Source of the DNA: Sphingomonas faeni
GTDB taxonomy: Bacteria; Pseudomonadota; Alphaproteobacteria; Sphingomonadales; Sphingomonadaceae
Assembly: GCF_023195535.1 (NCBI RefSeq)
Contig: NZ_JALPNF010000002.1
Span: 248,001 to 312,000, forward strand
Reading direction: 5' to 3'
Length of the DNA stretch: 64,000 nucleotides
Of the stretch, positions 9,275-18,598 are shown piece by piece; within the stretch, counting starts at the first letter, position 1, and each line of letters starts with the position of its first letter. The notes beneath the pieces were generated by a model. That model did not search any database and was not told the DNA's origin. It saw nothing but the letters and a program-made list of their open reading frames with translations. A program made the position numbers and the translations under genes.

Positions 9275-11398
9275 ATGACGCAATTCGGCCGATGGATCGG
9301 TAAGTTCGCGCTGCTGCTCGGCGCGGTAATTGGTTTGACCGGACCGGCGCAGGCCGAAGACGGCTACGACCTCTGGCTGCGCTATCACGCCCCCGCGGCG
9401 ACGCCTGCGCGGAATGCCCCGACGGTCGACGCGCGCGGCGATACGCCGACGCTTCGCGTGGCGGTGGAAGAATTGCGGCGCGGCGTGGGGCTGTTCGGGA
9501 CGAGCCCGCCGCCGATCCTGCTGGCCACCGCCAGCGATCGCGACGTCGTGGCACTCCGCTTGCCGCTGGCCGGGCTCGGCGACGAAGGATACCGCGTCGG
9601 ACAGGTCACGATCGGCGGTCGCCGCACACTCCTCGTCACCGCGAACACCGATCGCGGAGTCCTGTACGGCAGCTTCGCGCTGCTGCGGCACCTCCAGACC
9701 GGTGGCAGCCTCGACCGGATCGCCCTGACTTCGAGGCCGCGCGTAAAACTGCGCGTGCTCAACCACTGGGACAATCTGGATGGCGTGGTCGAGCGCGGCT
9801 ATGCCGGCGTGTCGCTGTGGGATTGGTGGACGCTCCCCGACTTCCGCGATCCGCGCTACACCGATTACGCGCGCGCCAACGCGTCGATCGGGATCAACGG
9901 CACCGTCCTCAACAACGTCAACGCAAAGGCCGACAGCCTGACCGCGCCGTATATCGCGAAAGCTGCGGCACTCGCCGACGTGTTTCGCCCGTACGGGATC
10001 AAAGTGTACCTCTCAGCGCGCTTCTCGGCCCCGATCGAGATCGGTGGCTTGAAGACCGCCGACCCGCTCGACCCGCAGGTCGCGGCGTGGTGGAAGGCGA
10101 AGACCGACGAGATCTATCGCAGCATCCCCGATTTCGGCGGCTTTCTGGTCAAGGCCAACAGCGAGGGCCAGCCCGGCCCGCGCGACTATCATCGCAGCCA
10201 CGCCGACGGCGCCAATATGCTCGCCGCGGCGGTCGCACCGCATGGTGGGATCGTGATGTGGCGCGCGTTCGTCTATGCCGAGACCGACCCCGACGATCGC
10301 GCGAAACAGGCCTATACCGAGTTCAAGCCGCTCGACGGCAAATTCGCCAAGAACGTCATCGTCCAGGTCAAGAACGGCGCGATCGACTTCCAGCCGCGCG
10401 AGCCGTTCCACCCGCTGTTCGGGGCGATGCCGAAGACGCCGCTGATGATCGAATTCCAGATCACCAAGGAATATCTCGGCTTCGCGACGCACCTCGCCTA
10501 TCTCGGGCCGATGTTCGCCGAGACGCTGGCGAGCAAGACGATGCAGACGCCCGGCGAAACCGTTGCGGACGTCGTCGACGGGTCGGTCGAAGGTCACACA
10601 CTGACGGGCATGGCGGGGGTCGCCAATATCGGCCGCGACCGCGACTGGGCGGGCTCGACGTTCAACCAGGCGAACTGGTACGCGTTTGGGCGGATGGCGT
10701 GGGATCCGACGCTCGGCGCCGCACCGGTCGCGCGCGAATGGGCGGCGATGACCTTTGCCCCCTCTGCCAAGATCGTCGATCCGGTGGTCGCGATGATGAT
10801 GGGATCGCGTGAGGCCGTGGTGGACTACATGACGCCGCTCGGCCTGTCGCACGTCATGGCGACGGGACATCATTATGGCCCGGCTCCGTGGGTGGCCGAT
10901 CTCAAGCGCCCCGAATGGAACCCGGTCTATTATCACCGTGCCGACAAGGCCGGGATCGGCTTCGACCGGACCAAGACGGGCAGCAACGCGGTCGCGCAAT
11001 ACGCCCCTGCCCTCGCCCGCACGCTCGCCGATCCGGCGACGACGCCAGAGCGCGACCTGCTGTGGTTTCACCACGTCTCCTGGGACCGGCGCATGGGATC
11101 GGGGCGGACCTTATGGGCGGAGATGGTCCATGATTACGATTCCGGCGCCGGCTATGTCGCGGACATGCGCCGGCGATGGGATGCGCTGAAGCCGCAGGTC
11201 GATGCCGAACGCTGGGCGAAGACCGCGACGTATCTGGCGGTGCAGGAGCGCGAAGCGCGGTGGTGGCGCGATGCGAGCCTGGCCTATTGGATGTCGGTCA
11301 ACGGCCTGCCGCTGCCCGCCGGCGCCGCCGCACCCGCACACGATCTGGCGTGGTACAAGGCGCAGCGCTTTCCCTATGCTCCCGGAAACCCGCAATGA
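9275..11398 (+). CDS. GH67 alpha-glucuronidase
   Basis: Removes (4-O-methyl)glucuronic acid from the end of xylo-oligosaccharides, feeding the divergent hexuronate operon. The protein is 707 residues, as usual for GH67, and has a Sec signal peptide ending GPAQA at 27. The N-terminal beta-sandwich is followed by the TIM barrel from about 150. Catalytic residues are recognisable as E297 (KANSEGQPGP, general acid), D371 (NGAIDFQPREP) and E399 (QITKEYLG). The C-terminal helical domain contains GRDRDWAGSTFNQANWYAFGR. ATG 9275 is chosen because GGGAGAGGA precedes it. The frame extends up to 9221, but that would run through the operator region. Confidence 0.95.
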   Translation: MTQFGRWIGKFALLLGAVIGLTGPAQAEDGYDLWLRYHAPAATPARNAPTVDARGDTPTLRVAVEELRRGVGLFGTSPPPILLATASDRDVVALRLPLAGLGDEGYRVGQVTIGGRRTLLVTANTDRGVLYGSFALLRHLQTGGSLDRIALTSRPRVKLRVLNHWDNLDGVVERGYAGVSLWDWWTLPDFRDPRYTDYARANASIGINGTVLNNVNAKADSLTAPYIAKAAALADVFRPYGIKVYLSARFSAPIEIGGLKTADPLDPQVAAWWKAKTDEIYRSIPDFGGFLVKANSEGQPGPRDYHRSHADGANMLAAAVAPHGGIVMWRAFVYAETDPDDRAKQAYTEFKPLDGKFAKNVIVQVKNGAIDFQPREPFHPLFGAMPKTPLMIEFQITKEYLGFATHLAYLGPMFAETLASKTMQTPGETVADVVDGSVEGHTLTGMAGVANIGRDRDWAGSTFNQANWYAFGRMAWDPTLGAAPVAREWAAMTFAPSAKIVDPVVAMMMGSREAVVDYMTPLGLSHVMATGHHYGPAPWVADLKRPEWNPVYYHRADKAGIGFDRTKTGSNAVAQYAPALARTLADPATTPERDLLWFHHVSWDRRMGSGRTLWAEMVHDYDSGAGYVADMRRRWDALKPQVDAERWAKTATYLAVQEREARWWRDASLAYWMSVNGLPLPAGAAAPAHDLAWYKAQRFPYAPGNPQ

Positions 11399-11404
11399 TT
11401 CCCC

Positions 11405-11427
11405 GGCCGCCTCCACGTGAAGCGGCC
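11405..11427 (+). repeat. intercistronic hairpin after the GH67 gene
   Basis: GGCCGC and GCGGCC pair around an 11-base loop between the GH67 stop and kdgK. There is no T run, so it more likely protects or tunes the mRNA than terminates it. Confidence 0.4.
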
Positions 11428-11444
11428 AAGCAAAAGGCTGATCG

Positions 11445-12482
11445 ATGATGCGCGCCGACGGGCCGATACTGTGTTTCGGTGAACTGCTGCTCAGGCTCTC
11501 CCCGCCGGGGCACGGTCCCTTGTTCCGGGAGTCTCGGCTGGACGCGAATTTCGGCGGCGCGGAGGCCAATGTCGCCGTCGCGCTCGCGCGTCTTGGCAGG
11601 AGCAGCGGCGTCATTTCCGCGGTGCCCGACGACGTCGTCGGCGACGCCGCGATCGATGCGCTCCGCCGGCCCGGCGTCGATGTATCGCGGATCGCGCGCA
11701 GCGACGGGCGACTCGGCCTGTATTACCTCGCACCCGGTGCAGGGCTGCGCGCGTCGGCGATCGTCTACGACCGTCAGAACAGCGTGTTCGCGACCCGGAC
11801 GGCGACCGCCTATGACTGGCCGGCGCTGCTGGCCGGCGCGGCGCGGCTGCATCTGTCGGGGATCAATCCGGCGATCGGTTCCGCGATGGCGGACATCTGT
11901 CTTGCGGCGATGACCGCCGCACGCGCGATCGGCGTACCGGTGTCGTTCGACGGCAATTACCGCGCGAGCATGTGGGCGAAATGGTGTGCGGACCCCGCCG
12001 CGATCCTTCTTCCGCTCGTCGACCGTGCCGATTTGTTGTTCGGCAATCACCGCGACATCGCATTGCTACTGCGGCGTCCGCTGGATGGCAGCACGCCACA
12101 GGGCCGACGCGAGGCGGCGTTGGCGGCGTTCGACCGGTTCCCGAACCTGCGCCACATCGCGTCCATGTCCCGCGAGGTCCGCGACGCCGGATGCAACGTC
12201 CTGCGCGCCCGTATCGACACGCCGACCGATATTATCGAGACCGACGCGATCGAAGTTTCGGGCATCGTCGACCGGATCGGCACCGGAGACGCCTTCGCCG
12301 CCGGTGTGCTCGCCGAGCTTGGCGTGGGGGGGACTGAAGGGGCGGCCGAGAAGGCAGCCCGCGCGGCGCAAACCGGGCTGGCGCTGGCGGTCTTGAAACA
12401 TGCTACGCCGGGCGACCAGAGCGAGACCACGCCGCGCGATCTGGCGACGTTCCGCGAGGGCGGGTTCGACGTCCGGCGTTGA
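11445..12482 (+). CDS. kdgK: 2-keto-3-deoxygluconate kinase, PfkB family
   Basis: Phosphorylates 2-keto-3-deoxygluconate, the product of ManD, giving the Entner-Doudoroff intermediate KDPG. The 345-residue protein has the PfkB N-terminal signature with GGAEANVAVALARLG at 38-51 and the C-terminal ATP-site motif DRIGTGDAFAAG, in which D282 is the catalytic base. SFDGNYRASMW at 167-177 is typical of KDG kinases. Two adjacent ATG codons (11445 and 11448) are possible starts. It lies 46 bases downstream of the GH67 gene and completes the hexuronate route encoded on the other strand; the aldolase that follows in the pathway is not in the window. Confidence 0.92.
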   Translation: MMRADGPILCFGELLLRLSPPGHGPLFRESRLDANFGGAEANVAVALARLGRSSGVISAVPDDVVGDAAIDALRRPGVDVSRIARSDGRLGLYYLAPGAGLRASAIVYDRQNSVFATRTATAYDWPALLAGAARLHLSGINPAIGSAMADICLAAMTAARAIGVPVSFDGNYRASMWAKWCADPAAILLPLVDRADLLFGNHRDIALLLRRPLDGSTPQGRREAALAAFDRFPNLRHIASMSREVRDAGCNVLRARIDTPTDIIETDAIEVSGIVDRIGTGDAFAAGVLAELGVGGTEGAAEKAARAAQTGLALAVLKHATPGDQSETTPRDLATFREGGFDVRR

Positions 12483-12537
12483 TCGAGGCGGGCGGCATGT
12501 CACCAGAGCCCGGCGTCGAAAATTCGCGATGCCCCCG

Positions 12538-12566
12538 TTGACAGCACCTCCAAGCACGCAAATGAT
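12538..12566 (+). promoter_or_regulatory. sigma70-type promoter of the GH10-esterase pair
   Basis: A perfect TTGACA (12538-12543) is separated by 17 bases from AATGAT (12561-12566), four of six matches to TATAAT. The operator at 12563-12576 overlaps the -10 element, which fits repression. Confidence 0.55.
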
Positions 12567-12576
12567 ATCGCTATCA
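12563..12576. promoter_or_regulatory. LacI-type operator before the GH10 xylanase gene
   Basis: TGATATCGCTATCA is palindromic at 12 of 14 positions and has the same TG-TA-CG-TA-CA frame as the site at 9208. It covers the end of the predicted -10 box and lies 23 bases upstream of the GTG start. Confidence 0.65.
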
Positions 12577-12599
12577 TAATGATAAAATAGGAGAGTTCG

Positions 12600-13811
12600 G
12601 TGGATATCACGCGACGCGACGGGCTGGCGATGTTGGGCGGTCTCGCCGTCGCTGCGGGCACTGCAGGCGGGGCTTTGGCGCAAACTGGTGCCGCGATCCC
12701 GTCGCTGGACGGCGGTGTCGCCAGCTTGCAGTCGATCGCTGCGACCAAGGGGATGCGACTTGGGTCGTGCTTTGCCTGGGGACGGCCCGGCGCGGATCGC
12801 GGATCGTTCGCCAACCCCGCTTACGCCGCGCTGCTGACGCGCGATTGCGGGCTGCTGGTGCCGGAGAACGAGATGAAGTGGCAGGCGATCCGGCCAAGCG
12901 CGACCCGCTTCGACTTTGCCCATCTGGACGCGATGATGGCGTGGGCGAAGGCCAGCCGACTGCCGGTGCGCGGCCATAATCTGCTGTGGCATCAGCCGAA
13001 ATGGATGCCGCGGTGGGAGGAAAGTCATGATTTCGGCGCGAACCCGGCACAGGCGGCGGAGCGTCTTCTGGTCGAACATATCACCACCGTCTGCCGCCGC
13101 TATGACGCGCAGATCGGCAGCTACGACGTCGTCAACGAAGCGGTGAATCCGGCGGATTCGACGCTGTACCAGACGGCCCTGTCGCGCGCGCTGGGCGGTC
13201 CCGAGGCGACGATCGATCTCGCTTTCCACACTGCACGCGCCGCCGCCCCGCATGCCCAACTTGTCTATAACGACTATATGAGCTGGGAACCCGGCAACGC
13301 CAAACACCGGGCCGGCGTGCTGAATTTGCTCGAGGGATTCAAGCGACGCGGCGTGCCCGTCGATGCGCTCGGGGTACAGTCCCACCTCGTGACGCAGGGC
13401 GCCGATACGCGCGCGGCGATCACCGCGCTTGAGGGCGAATGGCGTCGCTTCCTCGATGCGGTGGCGGCGATGGGGTATGGCCTCGTGATCACCGAACTCG
13501 ACGTTCGCGACAACAAGCTGCCGGGCGACATCGCCGCGCGCGATCGCGCGGTGGCGGATTTCACACGCGGGTATCTCGATCTCATGCTGTCCTATCCGTC
13601 GGTCCGCGACGTGCTGCTATGGGGCATGTCCGATCGCTACAGCTGGATCGAAGGTTTCGAGCCTCGCCCCGACAAGGCCCGCCGCCGCCCCTGCCCATAT
13701 GACGACAGGTTCGTCGCCAAGCCGATGCGTGCGGCGATCGCGGGCGCGATTGCCGCCGCCCCGCTGCGAGCGACGTCGAAGACTGTTGCCCGCGAAGGGG
13801 CGCGCCGATGA
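12600..13811 (+). CDS. GH10 endo-1,4-beta-xylanase, Tat-exported
   Basis: Cuts the xylan main chain or longer xylo-oligosaccharides. The protein is 403 residues and starts with a GTG preceded by TAGGAG. A twin-arginine signal (TRRDGLAMLGG, cleavage near GALAQ at 28) sends it to the periplasm. The single GH10 barrel has the substrate-site segments RGHNLLWH at 124-131, the acid/base E180 (DVVNEAVN) and the nucleophile E299 (VITELDVRD). No carbohydrate-binding module is attached, so it is probably an intermediate-size-oligosaccharide enzyme rather than a surface degrader. Its stop overlaps the esterase gene by four bases. Confidence 0.95.
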   Translation: MDITRRDGLAMLGGLAVAAGTAGGALAQTGAAIPSLDGGVASLQSIAATKGMRLGSCFAWGRPGADRGSFANPAYAALLTRDCGLLVPENEMKWQAIRPSATRFDFAHLDAMMAWAKASRLPVRGHNLLWHQPKWMPRWEESHDFGANPAQAAERLLVEHITTVCRRYDAQIGSYDVVNEAVNPADSTLYQTALSRALGGPEATIDLAFHTARAAAPHAQLVYNDYMSWEPGNAKHRAGVLNLLEGFKRRGVPVDALGVQSHLVTQGADTRAAITALEGEWRRFLDAVAAMGYGLVITELDVRDNKLPGDIAARDRAVADFTRGYLDLMLSYPSVRDVLLWGMSDRYSWIEGFEPRPDKARRRPCPYDDRFVAKPMRAAIAGAIAAAPLRATSKTVAREGARR

Positions 13812-15058
13812 GTCGCTGGGCGATAGCGCTTCTGCCAGCCGCCCTGCTCGCGGCCAGTGCGGGCGCGCGGGATGCTGCCCACACTGCGCCTGCGCGTCAT
13901 TGGATCGCGAGTTGGGGCTCGTCGCAGATGATCGCCGACGGCGACAATGCGTTGCCCGCGGATCGCGCACGCGCGGTCACGCTGCGTCAGGTGATCCGGC
14001 TGTCGGCAGGGGGCGATCACCTCCGTGTCCGCCTGTCCAACGCGTTCGGGACGCGACCGCTCACCATCGCCGCGGGGCACGTCGCGCGCAGTTCGGCGCC
14101 TCAGACTGGCGAGATCACCGGCGGGGTGCGACTGACCTTTGCCGGCCATGCCGATGCCGTCATCCCCGCGGGTGCCGAACTCTATTCGGATCCCGTCGCG
14201 ATGCCGGTCGCGGCCGGCGCCGATCTCGCCGTCAGCCTGTATCTGCCCGAGGCCGCGGTTCCACAGACCGGACATCCGGGCGCGCGCGCGATCAGCTTCG
14301 CGCTCGCGGGCAATCATGTCGCCGATGCAAGCCTGGCAGGCGCTACGCAAACCCCGCATTGGTACGCACTCGCCGATCTTGAAGTATCGGGGGCGGCCAA
14401 CGCGGGGTCGATCGTCGCGATCGGGGACTCGATCACCGACGGCTACGGCGTCAAGCCAAACCGCAACACGCGGTGGACCGACATTCTCGCCGAACGGTTG
14501 CGGCGCACGCCCGCCACCCGCGGTACCGGCGTCGTCAATGCCGGGATCGGTGGCAACCGTATCCTGCTCGACGGGCTGGGTCCCAACCTCATGGCGCGGT
14601 TCGACCGCGACGTCGTAGCGCGCAGCGGCGTGCGCTGGGCGATCCTGCTCGAAGGCGTCAATGATCTCGGCGTACTCACGCGGGAGGCACCAGCGACACC
14701 CGCCCAGCACGCCGCGCTCGTGACGCAGATTATCACTGCCTACACCGAACTCGTGACGCGGGCGCATGCGCACGACATCAAGGTGATTGGGGCGACGATC
14801 ACGCCGTTCGGCGGGAACGACTATTATCACCCGGGACCAGCATCCGAAGCGGATCGACAGGCCATCAACACGTTCATCCGCACATCCGGCCTATTCGACG
14901 CGGTAATCGATTTCGATCGTGTCATGCGCGACCCGGCACAACCGGCAAGGCTGGATCCCGCCGTCGATTCAGGCGACCACCTTCACCCATCCGAAGCCGG
15001 CTATCGCCGGATGGGCGAGGCAGTACCATTGGCCTTGTTCGGTAGCGGGCGGCGCTGA
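13808..15058 (+). CDS. SGNH/GDSL-type esterase, exported
   Basis: Probably removes acetyl groups from xylan fragments. The 416-residue protein has a Sec signal peptide (cleavage near ASAGA at 20). An N-terminal beta-sandwich of about 170 residues is followed by the SGNH hydrolase fold: nucleophile S208 in AIGDSITDGYG, a glycine in NAGIGGNR, an asparagine in LEGVNDLG, and the D/H pair in SGDHLHPSEAGY near the C-terminus. The overlap with the GH10 gene (ATGA) shows coupled expression with a xylanase, which is the main reason to favour acetylxylan over rhamnogalacturonan or lipid substrates. Confidence 0.82.
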   Translation: MSRWAIALLPAALLAASAGARDAAHTAPARHWIASWGSSQMIADGDNALPADRARAVTLRQVIRLSAGGDHLRVRLSNAFGTRPLTIAAGHVARSSAPQTGEITGGVRLTFAGHADAVIPAGAELYSDPVAMPVAAGADLAVSLYLPEAAVPQTGHPGARAISFALAGNHVADASLAGATQTPHWYALADLEVSGAANAGSIVAIGDSITDGYGVKPNRNTRWTDILAERLRRTPATRGTGVVNAGIGGNRILLDGLGPNLMARFDRDVVARSGVRWAILLEGVNDLGVLTREAPATPAQHAALVTQIITAYTELVTRAHAHDIKVIGATITPFGGNDYYHPGPASEADRQAINTFIRTSGLFDAVIDFDRVMRDPAQPARLDPAVDSGDHLHPSEAGYRRMGEAVPLALFGSGRR

Positions 15059-18000
15059 TCAGATCGCAACCGCGTACAGGGCGTGATGCGTCAGGATGAA
15101 GAGCGTTCGATTGTCGTCGCCGCCGATGACGAGCTGCAAAGGGCGTTCCGGCGTGTCGATGCGCCATCGCAACGTGCCGTCGGCGGCGTAGACGAACACC
15201 TGGCCGTTCGCGACGTAGAGTTGCCCTGCGGCATCGCGAACCGCGCTTTCGCCACCCCGGTCGGCGACGATCTTGAGGTCGGTGACACGCCCCTGATCGC
15301 CAACCAGACCGTCATAGGTCCGATTTTCCGACGCGTTGGTCAGGACGACGCGCGCGCCGGGAGCGGCGGACACCAGTCCGTACGCGTCGAGCGTGTCGGA
15401 CCAGCGCCACCCCTGGTGGTCGTCGGGTCCCTGGTTCCAGACCCTGAACGCAGGCAGCGCCAGCGATCCATCGGGTGAGCGATATTCCTCGGGCTTGGGC
15501 TCTGCCATCTTGGTCGCGAACATGTCCGCCATGGTCGGGAACTGATAGGTCGTGGGATCGATACGGTCGGCGAATTCGCCGTTCGCCCAGACGTTGGCGG
15601 GAAGCAAAGTCGCCGCACCTTTTCCCCCGGCAGCAGGCGTAGGTGCGATCACCTGAACAGCTGCGGGCTTGGCGGGATCGAAGCTGTACACGGTAGCGTC
15701 GCGCCCTGCTGAGGATAGCACGAGCAGATGCCCCGACCGATCGACCGCCAGATTGACCGGATCGAGCGGCGCGTCGGCAACGATCGACAGCCCTTCGGCC
15801 TTGGTCCAGCCATGGATCCGCTGGAAATGCCGGTCGATGAAATAGAGTTTGCCGTGCGCATCGACGGCGCCACCGGCGATCGAATAAAAGCCGTCCGCCA
15901 GCTTCTTGACGTCGGTCGACACCGGGATGGCGGAGGCAAGCGCGGCGCTTGTGGCAGCAGGCGGCACGTCCAGGCGCGCAAACTCGCGTTCGCGCACCTC
16001 CTGGCGCCGCGTGATGTCCTTGATCGCGGTCTCGAACGGGTATTTGCTCGCGCGGAGATACGTGCCGCAGCCCTTCGCATCGCAGCTCGCAAACCCGCTT
16101 TCGGCGTTCACGTGGACGTTGCGAAACCGGATATCGCCCGAGTCATACAGCTTCACCGCGGCATCCATCGGCTTCATCGAGCGGGTGACGCGATAGCCGT
16201 GATAGTTGGCGAACAGGATGTTGCGCGAATGTCGGATCTCGGTCGAAATCGCATCGACCCCGTCGCGCACCTCCTGCTCGGTCTGCGGCGCCAGGAACTC
16301 CCAGTTCTCGACATGGTCGAGGACGATTTCCGCGCGGTAATGATGCTCGGCCGACAATTGGTATACATGCCCCGGCGTCTTGGTGTTCGACACATGGAAG
16401 CCCGAGGACGCGAGCGTGTTGGGCGACCAGATCGCCGCAAACGTCCCGCCGCCGCCATCGGTCACCCAGATGCTCGGCGACTGGCCGTCGAACCGCGCGC
16501 GGGGATCGCCAAAACCGATCGGGCTTCCCTTGGTCAGCGCGGTACCGCCCCCACCCTGGATCTTGACGTCGTTGACCATCGAGGCCGCGCCAGCGCGCCA
16601 CAGCAATGCGGTCGCGCGCGGATTGACGCCGCCGGTCCACAGGCCGAGCCCGGAGACTATCGCGTTGCCGCCCCGGGCACTCTCGACCAACGCCTTGGGT
16701 GGGCCAACCCCGGCATAGCCCGCCGTCTGATCGACAAGGTAGAGGTGAGTGAGGCCTGGGTGCAGCGCGATCAAGACGGTATCGGCGCGCAACTTCACCG
16801 TGTCGGACACGCGGTAGCGGCCGGTCGGGAGATACAGCACGCGGTGCGTGTCGATCGCGCGTTGCAGTGCCGCCGTGTCGTCGGTGGTGTCGTCGCCCTT
16901 TACGCCCAGATCGCGGACGTTCGCCCAGTCTCCGACCGGCGGTAGCGCACGGATCGCCGGTATCGCGCGGACCGGAACGCGGGCCAACGGCGCCATCGTG
17001 ACATCGGTCGCATACGCGCCGATCGTGCCGAGCGCCGGCAGCTTCAGTCCGTACGAGAAATCCGCAACCCGGTAGCGTGGCCCGGCTCCCGCGACCGTCT
17101 TGCCGCTGTCGCGGAAGCGGACGAAGGTCGGCGTATTGATCCCGACGGCGTTGTCGAAGCCGATCTGGGTGAAGACGCTGTTCTCGGCGGAGACGACGAC
17201 GCCCGCCCGAGTGACGTTCTCGAACCGGACGTCCTTGCCCCACAACGAGTCGGAATGGCCGCGATCGATCTCGATGCCGACCGGCGTATCGCGGATCGCG
17301 ACGTTGACGAGCGTCAGGTCGACCTCGTGCTCGCGGATCGCGGCGTCGCGCTGGCCCTGGAACTCGGAGTCAATCAGCGTGAACTGCCACGCGGGAGAGG
17401 TCTTCTCCGAGATGATTCCGTAGCGGCCACCGAAGAACCGCAAATCCTCGAATTCATTGCCAGCCTGATAGACCCCGGCGAGCCCCGAACCGATGTGGAA
17501 ATCGACGTGGCGCAGATAGCCATGCTGTGCGACCCGGAAGCGCACTGCGACCGCGCCCGCATTGCCGTCGCCGATCCGGAAATCGATATTCGACAGGGCC
17601 GAATAGAAGGTACTCGAGGTCGCATCGAAGATCGCCGGGTCGTACGGCACGCTGGTGGGCGGCGGCACCGGCGCCTTGCCGACCCGGTATTGATCCTCGC
17701 CGGTGAAACTCAGCATCGCCGCGACGCCCGATGCGTAGCCCGCACTATTGTCGCCGAGGACGATCTCCGGACGCGTGGGGCCGATGCCGAAGATCCGGAC
17801 GGCCGATCGAACGAAGATCGTGCGGCTGATCCGGTAGCGTCCCGACGGGAGGAACACCACGCCGCCCTTCCCGCCCGCTGCCGCAGCGTCGATCGCCTGC
17901 TGGAGCGCGGCGCTGTCGTCGGCACGCCCGTCGCCAACGCCCTTGACGGTCACCGCGCGTGGATCGTCGGGACGGGTGAGATAGACCGAATTCGTCTTCG

Positions 18001-18067
18001 CGAATGCCGCGACGGGGGACAGCACGGGCAGCAATGCCACACCACTCAGCAGCCATTTCATGGTCAT
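15059..18067 (-). CDS. exported double beta-helix protein with C-terminal propeller-like domain
   Basis: A 1002-residue protein with a Sec signal peptide (cleavage near AAFAK at 24). Two pectate-lyase-3 (GH28/GH55-like) units are visible, each opening with the characteristic D-x-x-A-L-Q-x-A-I-D segment and a FLPSGRYRIS or YLPTGRYRVS strand: one near residues 40-330, the other near 385-680. The last about 300 residues read as short repeats (DAHGKLYFIDR, DRSGHLLVLSS, GTLRWRIDTPERPLQLVIGGDD) like a six-bladed SMP-30/NHL propeller. It is probably a polysaccharide lyase or hydrolase, substrate unknown. Its stop abuts that of the convergent esterase with no gap. An AGGA six bases before ATG 18067 supports the start. 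Confidence 0.75.
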   Translation of the reverse strand: MTMKWLLSGVALLPVLSPVAAFAKTNSVYLTRPDDPRAVTVKGVGDGRADDSAALQQAIDAAAAGGKGGVVFLPSGRYRISRTIFVRSAVRIFGIGPTRPEIVLGDNSAGYASGVAAMLSFTGEDQYRVGKAPVPPPTSVPYDPAIFDATSSTFYSALSNIDFRIGDGNAGAVAVRFRVAQHGYLRHVDFHIGSGLAGVYQAGNEFEDLRFFGGRYGIISEKTSPAWQFTLIDSEFQGQRDAAIREHEVDLTLVNVAIRDTPVGIEIDRGHSDSLWGKDVRFENVTRAGVVVSAENSVFTQIGFDNAVGINTPTFVRFRDSGKTVAGAGPRYRVADFSYGLKLPALGTIGAYATDVTMAPLARVPVRAIPAIRALPPVGDWANVRDLGVKGDDTTDDTAALQRAIDTHRVLYLPTGRYRVSDTVKLRADTVLIALHPGLTHLYLVDQTAGYAGVGPPKALVESARGGNAIVSGLGLWTGGVNPRATALLWRAGAASMVNDVKIQGGGGTALTKGSPIGFGDPRARFDGQSPSIWVTDGGGGTFAAIWSPNTLASSGFHVSNTKTPGHVYQLSAEHHYRAEIVLDHVENWEFLAPQTEQEVRDGVDAISTEIRHSRNILFANYHGYRVTRSMKPMDAAVKLYDSGDIRFRNVHVNAESGFASCDAKGCGTYLRASKYPFETAIKDITRRQEVREREFARLDVPPAATSAALASAIPVSTDVKKLADGFYSIAGGAVDAHGKLYFIDRHFQRIHGWTKAEGLSIVADAPLDPVNLAVDRSGHLLVLSSAGRDATVYSFDPAKPAAVQVIAPTPAAGGKGAATLLPANVWANGEFADRIDPTTYQFPTMADMFATKMAEPKPEEYRSPDGSLALPAFRVWNQGPDDHQGWRWSDTLDAYGLVSAAPGARVVLTNASENRTYDGLVGDQGRVTDLKIVADRGGESAVRDAAGQLYVANGQVFVYAADGTLRWRIDTPERPLQLVIGGDDNRTLFILTHHALYAVAI

Positions 18068-18200
18068 GTCGATCCTATCCCCGATGACGGGCCGTGATTG
18101 CGGATAACGATTTCGCGGTCGCCAGCCCGGGAGCGAGATTGTCTGCTCACATATCGAGCCCGATCCCGGACACGTGCGCGCGGCTCGTGGCGCAGGTCGA

Positions 18201-18476
18201 TCAGGCGGGGTGCAGCACCAGGGTCTGCGCGACGATCGCCACTTGCGTGCGATTGCGCACGTTCAGTTTGCGCATCAACGCGGTCATGTGGGCCTTCACG
18301 GTCGCCTCGGCGATCCCTAGGTCATAGGCGATCTGCTTGTTGAGCAACCCCGAGTGAACGCCGCGCAGGACCTTGATCTGGGTCGGAGTCAGCTGGGGAG
18401 GACGCAGCGACACTGGCGGGGCAGCATTTGCGCGCAGGGGTCGGCAAGCATCGCGAACAGTCGCTTCCATGATCAT
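18201..18476 (-). CDS. stand-alone LuxR-type HTH protein
   Basis: A 91-residue protein made almost only of a GerE/LuxR helix-turn-helix (residues about 28-88): LTPTQIKVLRGVHSGLLNKQIAYDLGIAEATVKAHMTALMRKLNVRNRTQ spans the whole four-helix unit, quoted here by position only at 30-78 with recognition helix EATVKAHM. No receiver or ligand domain precedes it, and no phosphoacceptor is encoded upstream in the same frame. It may be a small autonomous regulator or the remaining output domain of a NarL-type response regulator. It sits between the beta-helix gene and the gntP promoter region and might act on either. Confidence 0.8.
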   Translation of the reverse strand: MIMEATVRDACRPLRANAAPPVSLRPPQLTPTQIKVLRGVHSGLLNKQIAYDLGIAEATVKAHMTALMRKLNVRNRTQVAIVAQTLVLHPA

Positions 18477-18568
18477 CCTCCACCGTTTCGGCTTTGACGC
18501 CGCACTCTTTCACCCCGCAGTCTGATGCCGCGGCAACAAGGCTCAAGCTCTCGGTCCCCTATTCTGCT

Positions 18569-18598
18569 TTTACAGATTCGGTTGGACAGGTTTATACT
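18569..18598 (+). promoter_or_regulatory. candidate sigma70 promoter for gntP
   Basis: TTTACA (18569-18574) and TATACT (18593-18598) are separated by 18 bases and match consensus at five of six and five of six positions. The start of gntP lies about 165 bases downstream. A GACAGGT heptamer (18585-18591) sits in the spacer. Confidence 0.5.
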
